A program made the translations under genes and the position numbers. A stretch of DNA of 64,000 nt. Source: Temnothorax longispinosus. Its lineage: Eukaryota; Arthropoda; Insecta; Hymenoptera; Formicidae. Every line of letters begins with the position of its first letter. The stretch's first letter is position 1. Below are positions 10,301 to 23,419 of the stretch, piece after piece. Location: NCBI RefSeq assembly GCF_030848805.1, contig NC_092365.1, forward strand, positions 3,844,001 through 3,908,000, read 5' to 3'. Under the pieces are notes generated by a model. It was not told the origin of the DNA, ran no database searches, and saw nothing but the letters and a program-made list of their open reading frames with translations.

Positions 10301-13300
10301 TTTAAATCAACTTTTTTTTCAAGGAAATATAGATAATTTAAGTAACAGACGGGTGTTCAATCTTTGCATTTTGTACGAAAAATTTGTAACGTGACCTCTC
10401 ACTTCTCTATTCGTTCAAATCGCTTCTTGTAGACCTCATTTCAAATAGTCTGTCGAATGTTTATGACGTGTCGGAATAAAAAAAACAGCATCGTATCGAT
10501 TCTTAAAAGAAAGTAAACACGGAGCTTTTATAGTTGCGTACTATCGATTAGTACATCAATCTTAAACGCAATCGACTAATCAATACCCTTTGTCAGTGTA
10601 ACTTTTCGACTATACAGAAGGCAATTGTTACAAATAGATTTTCACACACATACTGCACAGAAACACAGATACTCGCACACGCGTACTACTTTTTTTTTAT
10701 AAAGGTTTGTACTTAGCATGCTCAGATCGTTGCCGTTCCCGTTTCACCCTTTGAATTCTATATGGGCTAACAATGTAAATAATATGATTCTCGCGTTATT
10801 ATTCGAGAAATAGCGCAATTAACGGGATGGAAATTAACGAACCAATTAATGATACGCCCAATATTCTCGCTGAAACTTTACCTCGGTTCAATGCTTCAAA
10901 TATACGCTTCTCTCCGGACCCGACAATTAACTTTTTATTTGAAAAAGATTTTTTTTACTATCCCTCATAAAAAGAAGAAAGGTGACGAAAGCATAAGCGT
11001 GAAGATTTAGCGAAAGAGATCATACTGGTCATGCTGATTTCATATATAGGAATGATAGACGAACAGAATAACAGAATGAGTCGAGTCAAAGTTGAAAGCT
11101 TCTGCTTCAAATAAGATGTAAAAACTGATGGGATACGATCAGAATGCAGATTAAATTGAGCGAAAGTAGGTCAGTGAGCGGGTTTCTGAGTAAAAATGCG
11201 ATTCACCCTGCGATCCCTTTCGTTCGCAGGTACTATACGCGTCGAAAATTCCGATGTTATAAGAGTTATTAATTATTTAACAAAGTGGTGCGCGTGTAAA
11301 AATACCAATCGAATGTAAATGTTCATAAATATACAGTTATATACTCCAGTCATAAAGATATTTAAAACGCAGAATGTGTGTCAATTCTGAGATTCAAAAT
11401 TTCACTCCCAAAATTACAAAACTTATCGCAGTATATTCGGTGCGCAAAGCACACTGTTACAAGTTTCAACTTATGATAAAATGCACATCTCTAAATTTGG
11501 AAGCTTTATAATTAGGCTAATGGCACATCTCATTCTGTCGACACACCGTGTGATGCGTGTTATGCACGCGTCTCGAGCATCCTGCGTAAAGGACTTCGAT
11601 CCAGGCGTCGTCCTTTTGCGATTACGACGCGACCGATCGCGCCTCACTGCAAAACATGTCGCAGAAAAAAATAGACCGAGAGAGAAGAAGGAGAGGAAAG
11701 GAACAATGCGTCAATTAAATCAGTACGTCAGCAAGCTTCGTTATTACAAGCGTTGAACGCAAGGGCGTTCCGCGAGGGCTGATTTTGCATTATACGTAGA
11801 TACCGAAAGCAGTGATTGTAGACATATAAAGATCAGACATTAAATATACTCCTAACGTCAACAAAAATTTCATCGCGAACGCGCGAATGTGCTCAAATCT
11901 AAATATCGCGACAGATGATGAAACACATATTTTTGGATATTTGTACGTTCGTTTAGCCGAATGTTATCAATTCTAACGCGATCTGACTATATTTGGCTGG
12001 ATAATTTGTATAGTTTTTTATATAGAAATAGAGCAAGCCTGATCCATGAACGTTAATCCGTAATTCCATACACGAGTATTCGTTCTTTATGTACCTATAA
12101 TCACTGTACCGGGTCACACAAGTAAATGCTCTTTAAACAGATGAAAAAGCAGCATTTACTCGTATGACACATATTATGCGTGTAAATATAGATATACTCG
12201 TACGAGAATATAAGAGTAATTTCTCCGTTAAAAAAAAATCTGACCAAACGCAACGATAGGCGATCTATGAGAATGAAAAGTGTTTCAATAACGGCCGTTA
12301 ATTTTTGCTTCAGGTACATCGTTCTTGTGTTTGCATTTGCGACTGGTTCGAAAACGGGTCCATACTTGATTTAATACTGAATAAATACGAATAAATAAAT
12401 ACGGTAAGTGTGTCGTAATTAAGGCTGTAGCCGAGCTGGTAAGCGTGCACACGGACGTAAAATAAATCTCCGCTGGGAACGCGCCTTCCACGATATTTCC
12501 ATACTCATCGTTTATTCGTTTACCATTATTTCAACGAGTGAAAATCCCATTCGATTTTCCATCGAACGAATGCTGGAACACGAGAATACGCTTTTATTAT
12601 TCCTTATTTGTCACATAGAAAATTACCGAGCAAAGTAGATATAGAATAAAGACGGTAATATGGGAAATATCGAAAATGTAAAATAATTATCCGACTGTTC
12701 ATTCTTTAATGAAACCTAATTAAGATTGTATCATTCAATATCGAAAGCATGGTTCGCTTACTTTGAAATATCGTATGCGTTTGAACACTATGTTGCCACT
12801 AGTTTTCTTTATGTAAGAAGTAATTTCGTTTTGATAAAAAAAACAATAAAATAATGTATTGTCTTATCATGTCAGATAGCGCAAAGGTTACAATGGAATT
12901 GTGACAGGTAATAGTTAAATTGGGTTTTTGCCTATATTGTAAAAAATACGATACTATCGTAGGTGGTTTCGTAAAAACAACGACCATACGTCACAGTCAA
13001 ACGTGACAGCTACGGATATAAATCATATGATGACCAGAGAGACACGTGCCCATATATATGAAACTCACGTGTGACTGAGGAAATTCTGGACAAGTTTGAA
13101 CATGTGAATATTTGAATGTAAAAGTGACCCAATTCCGAATATGAATATATGAATATGATCATATTGTGTTGAACTCACTAAGTTTTTCTATGACGATTGA
13201 CACTCTCTAAATCTGAATCAGTGATTAGTCATCATAAAAAAACACATGTATAATTTCGATTTAATACCAAAATTATTAAAGATTATTCTTTTTCTTTTTT

Positions 13301-13308
13301 TTTCTTCA
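7339..13308. other. Intergenic or intronic sequence, no supported gene
   Basis: Two GC-richer patches (about 8000-8700 and 9540-10190) are open on both strands. Neither has a recognisable domain or convincing splice frame. A strong donor-like CCGAAG/GTAAGTGG occurs at 10177-10178 and could close an unrecognised 5' exon. The rest is AT-rich. Confidence 0.45.
8086..8112. repeat. GAG/GAC trinucleotide run
   Basis: Tandem GAG then GAC triplets would encode an EEEDDDDD run in the plus-strand ORF at 8026-8220. That ORF starts at a non-ATG codon and has no other support. Confidence 0.7.
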
Positions 13309-13754
13309 GATTTCTTAGATATCTATTATTGCGAATCGTATTTTCACCATGGCGTTTATGGCAAACGTGCCCGCACTGTTCGCAATATTACATATCCGGA
13401 GTTTATGGCATTACGTTTCACGTATTAAACAAAAGCTCTGGATGGGGAAACCATGTTGAATGCAAAATATGCGGTGGAGATGCGGAGATCCGTCTTAGCT
13501 CATTGAATTACGAGCTAACTTGCTGCGTACTGACCGATAGTGAATTGCACATCGATTTTCGTTGGCGAAAATTCGGCGGTTGTTCCCGGCTTTACGATAT
13601 CTACGCCGCGGCAAACGGAGTCGTAGAAAAAGGGAGAAGACTAAAAGATATGAATCGCGGAGCAGAACGCTATTATACAACACCACAAACCGCTGCATTT
13701 TATGTTATCCTGATATCCCGAGAGAATCAATTAGAAAATGAGGAAATTCATTAA
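13309..13754 (+). CDS. Candidate terminal exon with CxxC/CxxC zinc-ribbon-like pair
   Basis: A strong polypyrimidine tract and CTTCAG acceptor end at about 13308. An open frame then runs to TAA at 13752-13754; its first ATG is at about 13329. The frame contains TCPHC, then about 25 residues later ECKICGG, a C-x2-C...C-x2-C spacing compatible with a zinc ribbon. The tail (DFRWRKFGGCSRLYDIYAAA) is not recognised. A second frame across the same acceptor is open to 13428 and cannot be excluded. An AATAAA lies about 225 bp downstream. No upstream partner exon was found, and ORFs of similar length occur by chance elsewhere in this window, so the call stays weak. Confidence 0.3.
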
Positions 13755-16700
13755 AAAATGAAAATTTTATTAATAATTATAAAATATATATCAAGCTTTA
13801 ATTTAAACAACAAATAAGTGATAATTATTTTTTTTGTGCAAGATATATTCAAAAATGTGAACCATGCGTCGATTAATGTGATCAGCAATCTAAAGTTTCT
13901 TTTATGTATTTTGCATGCATAAAATAATAAACAATACATTAAATAATATATGATACGTTACGATACGGTATTAAGATTGAAATAAAATACATTTATCGAT
14001 AATTTACGTTATTATTCGTTTCCATATTCATGTGTGTGTGTGTAGTGCAACTCAATAAGCGTAATAGTTAAATTGGCTGATTCTTAGCTAACAAATGTAC
14101 AAATGTCAACGAATGTGGAAGTCTGTAAATTAGAAAAAAAAAAAACTACAACGAGAAAGAGAGAAAGAGTGTGTATTGTGAGAATACCTTTGACCCGTCC
14201 ACGATCTGTTCTTGATTGCTTAATCTTGATTAATTGCGATTTAGGGCTGTCTACAAAGATAATCGATCAGTACAGTGTGTCTTGTGTATAGCGTGTATCA
14301 TATGTGAGCCACTGTGGTGTCGATTAACTATCTGGGTTACCATCAACGCCGTTCACGTCCGGTATCATTGATGCATGTGCGTGCCTGCAATGTCTGCATG
14401 CGTGCGTGAACACGAGTGATAATGTCGATAATGATAACGCTAGAATGGAAGAAACTTTGATTTTTAGAGCTATCTCTTGATTATGTTATCGGAGATATAT
14501 TAAAAGATATAACAATTGTTTCATGCATTATCAATATTTCGCCAAAAATTCGCATATGGGACGGTTTATATCGTTCTTAAATGCCATTAAAAAGATTTGG
14601 CTACCATTCTAGTGTTAACAACTCGCCGAAAATACGACGGAAAAATCGCCGTTTATTCCCGACTAGAATAATTAGCGTATTAATCGATTAATCACGCTTA
14701 ATGAAAGACAGTAATCTGTCGTTCATTCCATTGGTACTACATTCGTACAGCGTGTTATGTGTTTTTTGTCCTCGCGTAGGAACAAACCTGTTACGATGCC
14801 TAAGCTGATTAATTATATAATGTACGAGATGCGTAGAATATATATCTATACATAACAATATATCGAACGATAGATGATATTTTGTCGTGATATGCGCGAA
14901 TGCGGCGTAACTTTATACTCGAGGACGAGTCGGCAGCGGGACTTGGTGATAATCGCGTGTAATACATTCGTATATCGAGTGAATTTGGAATATCATCGAG
15001 ATAAGGTCCAAATATCGATCTGAGATCACAGTCCTCGCTCCGACTTCGGCCCCCACTTAGGCATAATATCGTCGAGATTAGCAATTATGTTACTAGACGT
15101 ACTGCGTTGAAATGTCGTTGAATTTCCTAGAATAGAGAGTAGAGTTTATTTATTTTTATACTGGACGCCCTTTCCAGGTACATCAGGGTCCGTTGTACTT
15201 GATTGGGCACGTGGGATATCCGTTATCAATATGCGCGACATTTTTCGGTTAATTCGAAATGTATGCGCGCGCGGTTCATCAATTCTCTCCCGCTGATTTT
15301 CCACGGATAATTGCAGACCCGTTTCGACGCTGATTACCGTTAAAAACGCACGCGCGCCGCGCCGTTCGACTGTTGGTACTCGGAGGCGCGAAACGAATAA
15401 GCGGTAAACGCGCGGAAACGGTAAACGATAAACGGTATTAGCGTTAACAATGCGAACGGTCGAAACCCGATACGCGATTAATGGTACTTTATATCCACTA
15501 CAAAATGTATAATCCGCCGAACGACCGTGTTATCGGTGTGGTATCGGTATTCGATTCGAAGACATTTGTTCCCCCGAATCACACTCGGGCGTCGACTTGT
15601 CACGGGTGGAATTTTGCCGGACACTGCGTTATGTGTTTTAGCGATACGTACGTGTTTTTAGCTATTAGGATTATTTGCACGCGCCAAGTCGCGAATTGTG
15701 GTCCAGGCTTTAACGTAGAATTTACATGCAGCGTCACGCAGATCGGTTCTCGTCCGCCGCGACGGCAGCGAGACGAGACGTCTCGTGCAAAACATCGATC
15801 GTACTTTTCTACATCATTTTCGCTCTTACAAATAACTTATGGTTGGTCACTTTGGTCCAATTTCGTAGTTATATCTAGAGTCCTCTCTCAGCCTCTTACG
15901 AGCCTCGCGTGCGCGACAGTGGCGTAAGTCAGGAACATAAATCGCGCAAATGAGTTCGCGGAACTTAGGAAAATTTCTATGAAAAATTAATGTGTTACAC
16001 TGTATCGAATTATATATTAAGGGCAGTGGCAGTACTAATATAAAACGTACCGTTAGTGGTCATTGAAAATTTACGATTCACCTTTAGAGGAAGCATATAT
16101 TATTTTTAATAATTCACAAGAGCTGTTAAATATATGTTTTCAAACGCTTGTTAAATTTATACGTTAAATTTATATAAATGTTAAAATCATGTTGCAAATT
16201 TTAATTCCTCGTAGAGATTGAAGTAGAGATTTAGTCGCCGAAGAACTTAGCGAAAAAACGATGCATCGGTGTGACGAAGCGTACACAATTGCTTGATGAA
16301 CGTATACAAGTGTCAAAACGAAAAATTGCCGTTAAAGCCCCGCTTTTTCGCGCGAGTTTAACTGCAATTGACATATATGCACGTATATTCGCGTTAATCC
16401 CGTTACGCCACTGTGCAAAATCGGTGCTTGTTTCAATGGCTATTTCAGCGGAAATCAATGCACTCGTTCATGCTCATCATGCGTATCATACACGCCGCGA
16501 ATAAATTTTCCTCAAAAAGAAATCGCATCGATCGAAATGCCACGAGATTAAAGCGACGTCGAAACTTATGATCCCTCGTCGCATCGAAGCGTGTTCGAAG
16601 ACGACATGTATTATTTCCGCGACGGATTATCATCGTACCCCTGAAAATAAAGTCTAAAAGTATAAACGAAGAGGAAAATTCGAGCCGCTCGTTTTAACAA

Positions 16701-17013
16701 GTCATCCTCGATCCTCGGAATATAACACGAATTTGTCGAAAAGAAAATTATTGCTCACTGCTGATAAAATGCGTATATTAAAAGAGGTGTTAAGTAATCA
16801 ATAAACGCTCAATTTGCCTTTCCACAGTTTACATTGTGTTGCACAAGTATTATCCCAATGACAATTGTTATAATTACGACATCATAATCAAATTCACTTG
16901 GACGGAATTATTAACGGAATTATTAACAAGAATTATCGGTAAAATAAGCTTCAATGATACACGGCAGAATGTGCCGGAATCGCTTCTGTACCGTAACAAT
17001 TGTTATATATCCC

Positions 17014-17057
17014 GTAACAGCGGCGGATATGTATCGATCGCCATAAACCGCTGTTAC
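17014..17057. repeat. Short perfect inverted repeat
   Basis: GTAACAGCGG at 17014-17023 pairs exactly with CCGCTGTTAC at 17048-17057 across a 24-nt spacer. Confidence 0.6.
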
Positions 17058-20000
17058 AGTATTGATTTTGTTTTCGGGCGTTTCATTATTCCGTCGTGAT
17101 GCAGTCGTCTGAAACGGGAAGCGCGGGCTGTCCGATGAAAATAGAGAATCGGATAACGTTACAGTAAACCGTTAGCGCTCGTCGACCCGACCACACACGT
17201 CGATGCGATTTCGATGTAATTTTCTTAAACGTGAAAATCCCTTCGTTGCGATTTCCAGCCCTTTCCAGCCGCGGATTGCCCCCGTTGCCGTATGTAAAAT
17301 AAATTCGCCGATCCGCGACTCGATCGCGCTCACATGTTAACCGCTATACGAAGACTTGAAGGGTCCAATCACGGCTTTGAATCGTAATCAGCATAAGTCA
17401 CGCTATAATACATATACGACACCCCTTGTCCTCTTGTAATCAAGCAAGTCTTATACGCAGCTTTAACGAACTCTAATGCCTAATCATATCTTTTATCATA
17501 TTTCGCATTTGTATATATATATATACATGAACAATGATAAACTTAGCGGCAGGTTCAATCTAAATGCGCTTTATTTACCAGTTAAAAACATAGATACCTT
17601 CCTTTTTTGAAATCTATTTAAAAATGACAAATTAATTCAAAGGACAAATTTTAAAAACTTCGTTTGTCTTATCGTTTTAAAGCCAAGACAATTCTTGCGG
17701 AATGTCTTGTATTATTATATATCGTTCTTTTTATAATCGCGTAGATAATTAGAAAACTAATTATAAAATTAGTATAAATGATTAAATAAATTAAAATCTA
17801 AACAGTCGCTAAGTTTTATTTACTCGTACATTAAAATATTGTACGACCATGGTAATTTAACATTGCGACGATCTACCAAATTTAAGAGACGCAAATAGAC
17901 GTCTTCCGGTCGTCGTAACGTTAAGTCAGCACGGTAATACGTAATCTAAACTTCACTCAAAATGACATATCGCTTAAAAAGTAGCCACGTCATCGATAAA
18001 ATACGTTATACGAATCATTACGAACGCTCGCATTCTTACCGCACATTTAGCGCTAATTGCGGCTGTCCATTTGCGAGCTCATCTATTAAATAAAGAAGAA
18101 AAAAAAAACAGAAACGCAACAAAACACATTTAGCACTAAATGAGCGACGAAGATACGGACCAAAGTATCTTTACAGAAACGGAATACAGGTAGCACTCGC
18201 GATTTGCGCAATTGTATAATGGGCTTCCGGAAACTGAGTTGGGGACGAACAAGAGAGTCCGCCAGGAAAGCCTCTCCTCTTTAACGCACCGCTGTTAGTG
18301 CTGTTAGCGCGTTTCGGAACGGCCATTTAAGACGGGAACGTGATGATCGCGCAGATCGTCAACTGCCTGTAATGAGCTCTAAGCTCATCGCAGCAGGCGA
18401 AAGAACGTTCCCCCGAAGCACGTTCCGGTTTTTTGTCGAAACCTCCTCCGCGTGTCCCTAACGAGGCGCGATGTTTACGACTTCCGTCGGGAGTCTTTCT
18501 CGTCATGATGAATTCCGTACAGACGCGATATCACGTTTGCGCGATGTAACATTTCGCGTAACACATATTGCAGGCGCGTGTACATACGTGAAGATTTATT
18601 GTACACATTCTGCATACTGAAACATTTCTGCGTTGCAGGTAAAGCGAGGATGGTACACGAAGATGTAAGCGCGCCCGCTGTGTAATTTCGTCGTCGCTCT
18701 AATTATTTGGTATCTCGGCGGTTATGCAATCCGGATATTCTCGCGATTCCGCTGAAACTCATTCTCAGAGATAATATCTACATTCCGCAATTTTATCGAC
18801 GCGCAGTATCCTTCTGTGCTTCGCGAATATTAGACAATTTCCCGAACGATTAATGTTATAATTGACTCCTGATTTATATAAAAGAAATACAAAAAAAATA
18901 TCGTAGTTACGTAATGTGCTGCCATTATCATCGACGCTTTCATTTAAACATGATAATTAATTTATATCAACCTCGCGAATATATTTTGATAAAACATCGA
19001 GAGCTGGAGATAAAGGCACGTGAGTAAAATAAACAATGCTGTTTCGTCACGTGTAATTAGATGCCTGTACAAATAACCGGAACGTGTTTGAAGACATACC
19101 TGCGTGCAACCCCGACGAAGGATGCAACTAAACAATCAAGCAGTGCCAGTGCATGTACCACACATTTGTATAATATGCATACGATATAGAGAGGCGTAAA
19201 CATAATGTAACGTATAATATATTGACACGCATACATTTACTATGTATTCCCCGTAGAAATATCGAGGTTGTAAAACAAACGATAACCGTACGAGTACATT
19301 TATATAGAATGTATACTGTAAAAGAAGCGACTGTGTGTAAGCAGTATGGTGGACTCATAACTTGTGACCTATTTATAACGTGACCGCCGAGTGCTGAAAA
19401 TATAAAATGTCTACATGGTATACAGTGACACCTGCGGCTCAGTCTTTTTTTTCTCTCCTGCAAACAGACTCTCCCGCCGTCTATCTTTACAGTATCACAT
19501 TCACCACGTCCTTTCCTTTCACAAAGTGCCCACTGCCCACTCCTACCCTTTTAGTACGTAGATTCTTTTTTCTAATTCAGAAAAAGCATACCAAGAATAC
19601 TTTGCTGCATTAGCTGGAATAAGTACGGTGTAACACGTGCATCGTAAATAAACATTTAATTGTCTTTAAATATCGATTTTTACGTACAATAATAATTTTG
19701 ATATTGTATACTGTCGGTATCGTCCGTTCATAAAATAATTATGAAAGGCTCGAATGCCGTCGGAATTCGTAATGGCGACTGATGTTGGTCTAAACGAAGT
19801 CATCGCTTCAATTAACGTCGTGATTAATTTATTCGACGAGGACAGTGTACCCATAGAATTATACATTCGTGTAGCCATTCGTTGGAATATTATTACGTGA
19901 GCTCGTGAATGTTCGTTTAAAACCGAAGAGAAAATAAATTGTCGACAAATATATTATTTTACTCACCTAATTAGTTTATAATTTTGCAGCAGATGTTTGT

Positions 20001-23000
20001 TGATCTTTTATCTATTTATAGTTATGAAATACTCTACCCTGTGACGTACGTTTCCATTTGCAAATGTTATTCTGCTTTATTAATTTATAATTATGCCATT
20101 GTCACTTCGAATAAGGAATATTTTCAAAAGTAAAAAAAAATTATCAATGTTTTTCAAGTTTTCGTGCAGCAAGAGGTTCATTAATTGCAAAAGGAATTTT
20201 TATCGATATGCAAAATTCGACGTAAAATTCAAAATGAAAGAAGATGCTTTTGTTATAAAACTGTACGTTGTCTCGTGAATATTTCGTTGATGATTGTTAT
20301 GAATGCTACAGGAATATCACGTATGTTAATTTAGATGCCCACTACTGACGCATAATTCTATCATAGTTGCATGCGTCCGAATGGTTATTAGGCTGTCCAT
20401 ACAGTAGTTAACAATGCCATTATTACATACACGTAGTCAGGAGACAAAGTAATCGGGTAGCGATAGCTCGCTAATATATTAACAAACAATGTGGCTTTCG
20501 GACTAATGCACGCTGGACAGTAATTTGATTGTTGGCAAATGAATTACATTTGTAATTGAAATTATTAATATCAGGCAATAAAAGGATATGACGTAATTAA
20601 TTATTAATACATAATATCTTTACAAAAACGTGATTTAAACAAATCAAAGATACTTTTGAAATATAGATTTTTAGACTCGTTGACAAAATAGAATAGCCGA
20701 ATAAATCCTTTTTATTCTCTGTTAGTTAAACGATAAATCCGCGCCGAGTTATCAAGCGGTCCTAGCGATGGTGACGGAGGTTGTACGTGAAAATATAGAA
20801 TTTCATCTAAATGTAAATCTGCATCGCTGCGAAGTATATTCGCGAAATGCGTACGACGGGAGAACTCTCGAAATCCTTTTGCCGAATTCGAAAGGCGTGC
20901 CGAAAGTTTTCTCACCGAGATTCGCCGGTACGATCACAATTGTCAATACACATCTCGGAATACATGTTCCGCGCGTCGCGACGAAGGACTTGAAAAAAAC
21001 GCAACGTAAAGAAGAATATTTATTCTAATTTACACGCGGTATCGACAAATGCACAGGCACAGTTGCAGCTGATTGTCGAAAATATGACAGATGTGGCTGA
21101 TTGCACCGACGACGTGACGCATCGCATGTGTAATACACGATATATGCCCTAGAATTATGATTTTAAATATCTACTACAAAAGTCGAAAATTCAACGACCA
21201 CGGGATAAATATTAAAAGAGGGTACACGTAAACGACAATTTGCAGACTGCATTGCAAATGCGTATCTACTGGTGACTGTAAATTTAAGCGATATTATTTT
21301 TTCAGCATTTTACTCTCAATATCCACTGGAAAAACAAGGTAAACAAGTCTGAATTAAAAAAAAGAAAAAAATGTACCGAGAATAAAGAAAAAACTATCGT
21401 CTTTTTTCAATTCGGTTTTCTGCCTTCAATTTCAGGTTCGGGGAGTATATGTGACTTTTGGGATGGGCTGCGTAAAAGCCGATCGATGACGAATTGTGAA
21501 CTCTATGTAGATGCAGTTTGTACACTTCGTATACGCTTTTCCAGAACAAGTTCGACAGACCTGGTATCGGCTTCTATTGATTTTGAAGTTCCTTCCCGCG
21601 CTCCGATGCGTCCCATCATATTTTATTTTCACATCCGATTTGTATTTTTATTCGTCGAGACGGTACGGAGCACACATCCCCACAGTTTTTCCCCACTCGA
21701 GACCAACATTTCCCATCTCGGTAAAGCTGGCAATTTCAGAACTGTGGCGCATTGCATCGAAATTGCCAATGGTGACCAAGCAGAAGCTTGTTGCAATTTT
21801 CCACGATCAGCATCACGAGAGTATTTGAATTGCTACGACAGACCTCGTCACGATTTATCGCAACAGTTTCAATCGCCAACAGAATTTTTTAAACGCACAG
21901 AAACGTAACACGGTTGTTTCCTTTATTTTTATCCAATAGACATTATTATATGGCAAAATTTCGGTTAAAAAAAAAAAATCTATAAAAAATAAGGCCGTAA
22001 TTTGTTACAACGATCTATTATAATACAATAAAAGATTTCTCCTTTTTTAATAATCGTCAGCTGAGGTGTAAATTCGTTACGAGATTTCACGTCGTTGCTA
22101 TCGGAGAGCCGGCATAAATTTCATTGCTGGGAACCGGTGATAAAATTATGCGAACCTCTCGCAACTGCTTCTCCAGATTCGTATTTCTCTTTTGAGTAAC
22201 TCGAGTGGCTGCGTTTACGGGTTGACATTTGACGACGAGGCGATTCTCTTTCGTCCCTAGGGCAATTCTACTCTCGTCACGTGACTAAAGCACGACCTGG
22301 AAAAAGGGCTCGACAAAGCCGATGGAGAAACCTCAAAAGAGATGGCATTAATTGTGTCCAAGAACAGAAACGCGCGCGTTCTTGTTGTGACAGAACGTTA
22401 ATCGTTCGTGCAGCCTTATTGTGACATGGCAATCGAAGCTGTGGGAACTGCGAAGATTGCCTTGGCTTCACGTGAATTTGTCCGATGTACAATAGCATAG
22501 AATAATAATTTGATAAAGTACGTGAATGTAAACATAAATGCGCGATATATTTCACTCGATATCGCGGAGACAATTATTAATAACTTGGGTGTATACGATG
22601 AATTTAGGTCAGGCACTTAGGATTAATAGACATCTGGACATTAAACCGATAACCTCATGGATGTTGCCTCGCTTGAACTTAATGAATTTCGAGAAGATAA
22701 ATGATAAGGATTTTAATTGAGCAAGAAACTAAGATGAGCATTTCAATTATCGGCAAAAGTTTGAGAGTATCATAATGAAAAATGCAATCAGGAAAACTTT
22801 CTTAAATTTTCAGTCGGTATCTTTATAAGTATTTAAATATCAATTACAGCTATTTAAATATTATTTAGAGATCTCCAATGAGTTAACTAAATATAAGAAG
22901 ATCGGTACGTTGAAAGTTCGTAAAAAATTTCTTTGGAATATTAATTTCTTTTTCTAGGATTATTTTAAATATTTTTTATATATTTTTATTATGCAAATAA

Positions 23001-23397
23001 TAATAATGGAAAGTATTTTAAAATACTATTGATAATATAGAAATCAAATTAAGCATCGCATATGTAAGCTAATGTAGATAATACGTAGCTATTCTGGTAA
23101 TTATTATGTGATTTTTATCTCGTTATCGGCTCGGACAAACGCCAACATTTTAGATTTTATCGCGAGTAGTTAATTCACTCTGCAATTTACGTTGCTCAAG
23201 ATTATACACATTAGATTTTCTGATTAGAGAGCATAACGTGCGATCGTATTACTACCATATTGGATACTAAAACGGATAAATATAGGGGTGATACTAAATT
23301 AAATCGTCAAATATACGATTGATGTTTTTTTTTGACTTGTAAAAAAAATATTTGCAAGTTGATCGACAGATATACGGTTTGCTAATTTGTTCATATA

Positions 23398-23419
23398 TCT
23401 ATATATATATATATATATA
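23398..23419. repeat. (TA)n microsatellite
   Basis: About eleven uninterrupted TA dinucleotides. Confidence 0.85.

Noticed and set aside
12421..12492. tRNA-like A-box sequence (TAGCCGAGCTGGTAAGCG)
   Set aside because: No matching B box, and the D and anticodon stems cannot be folded.
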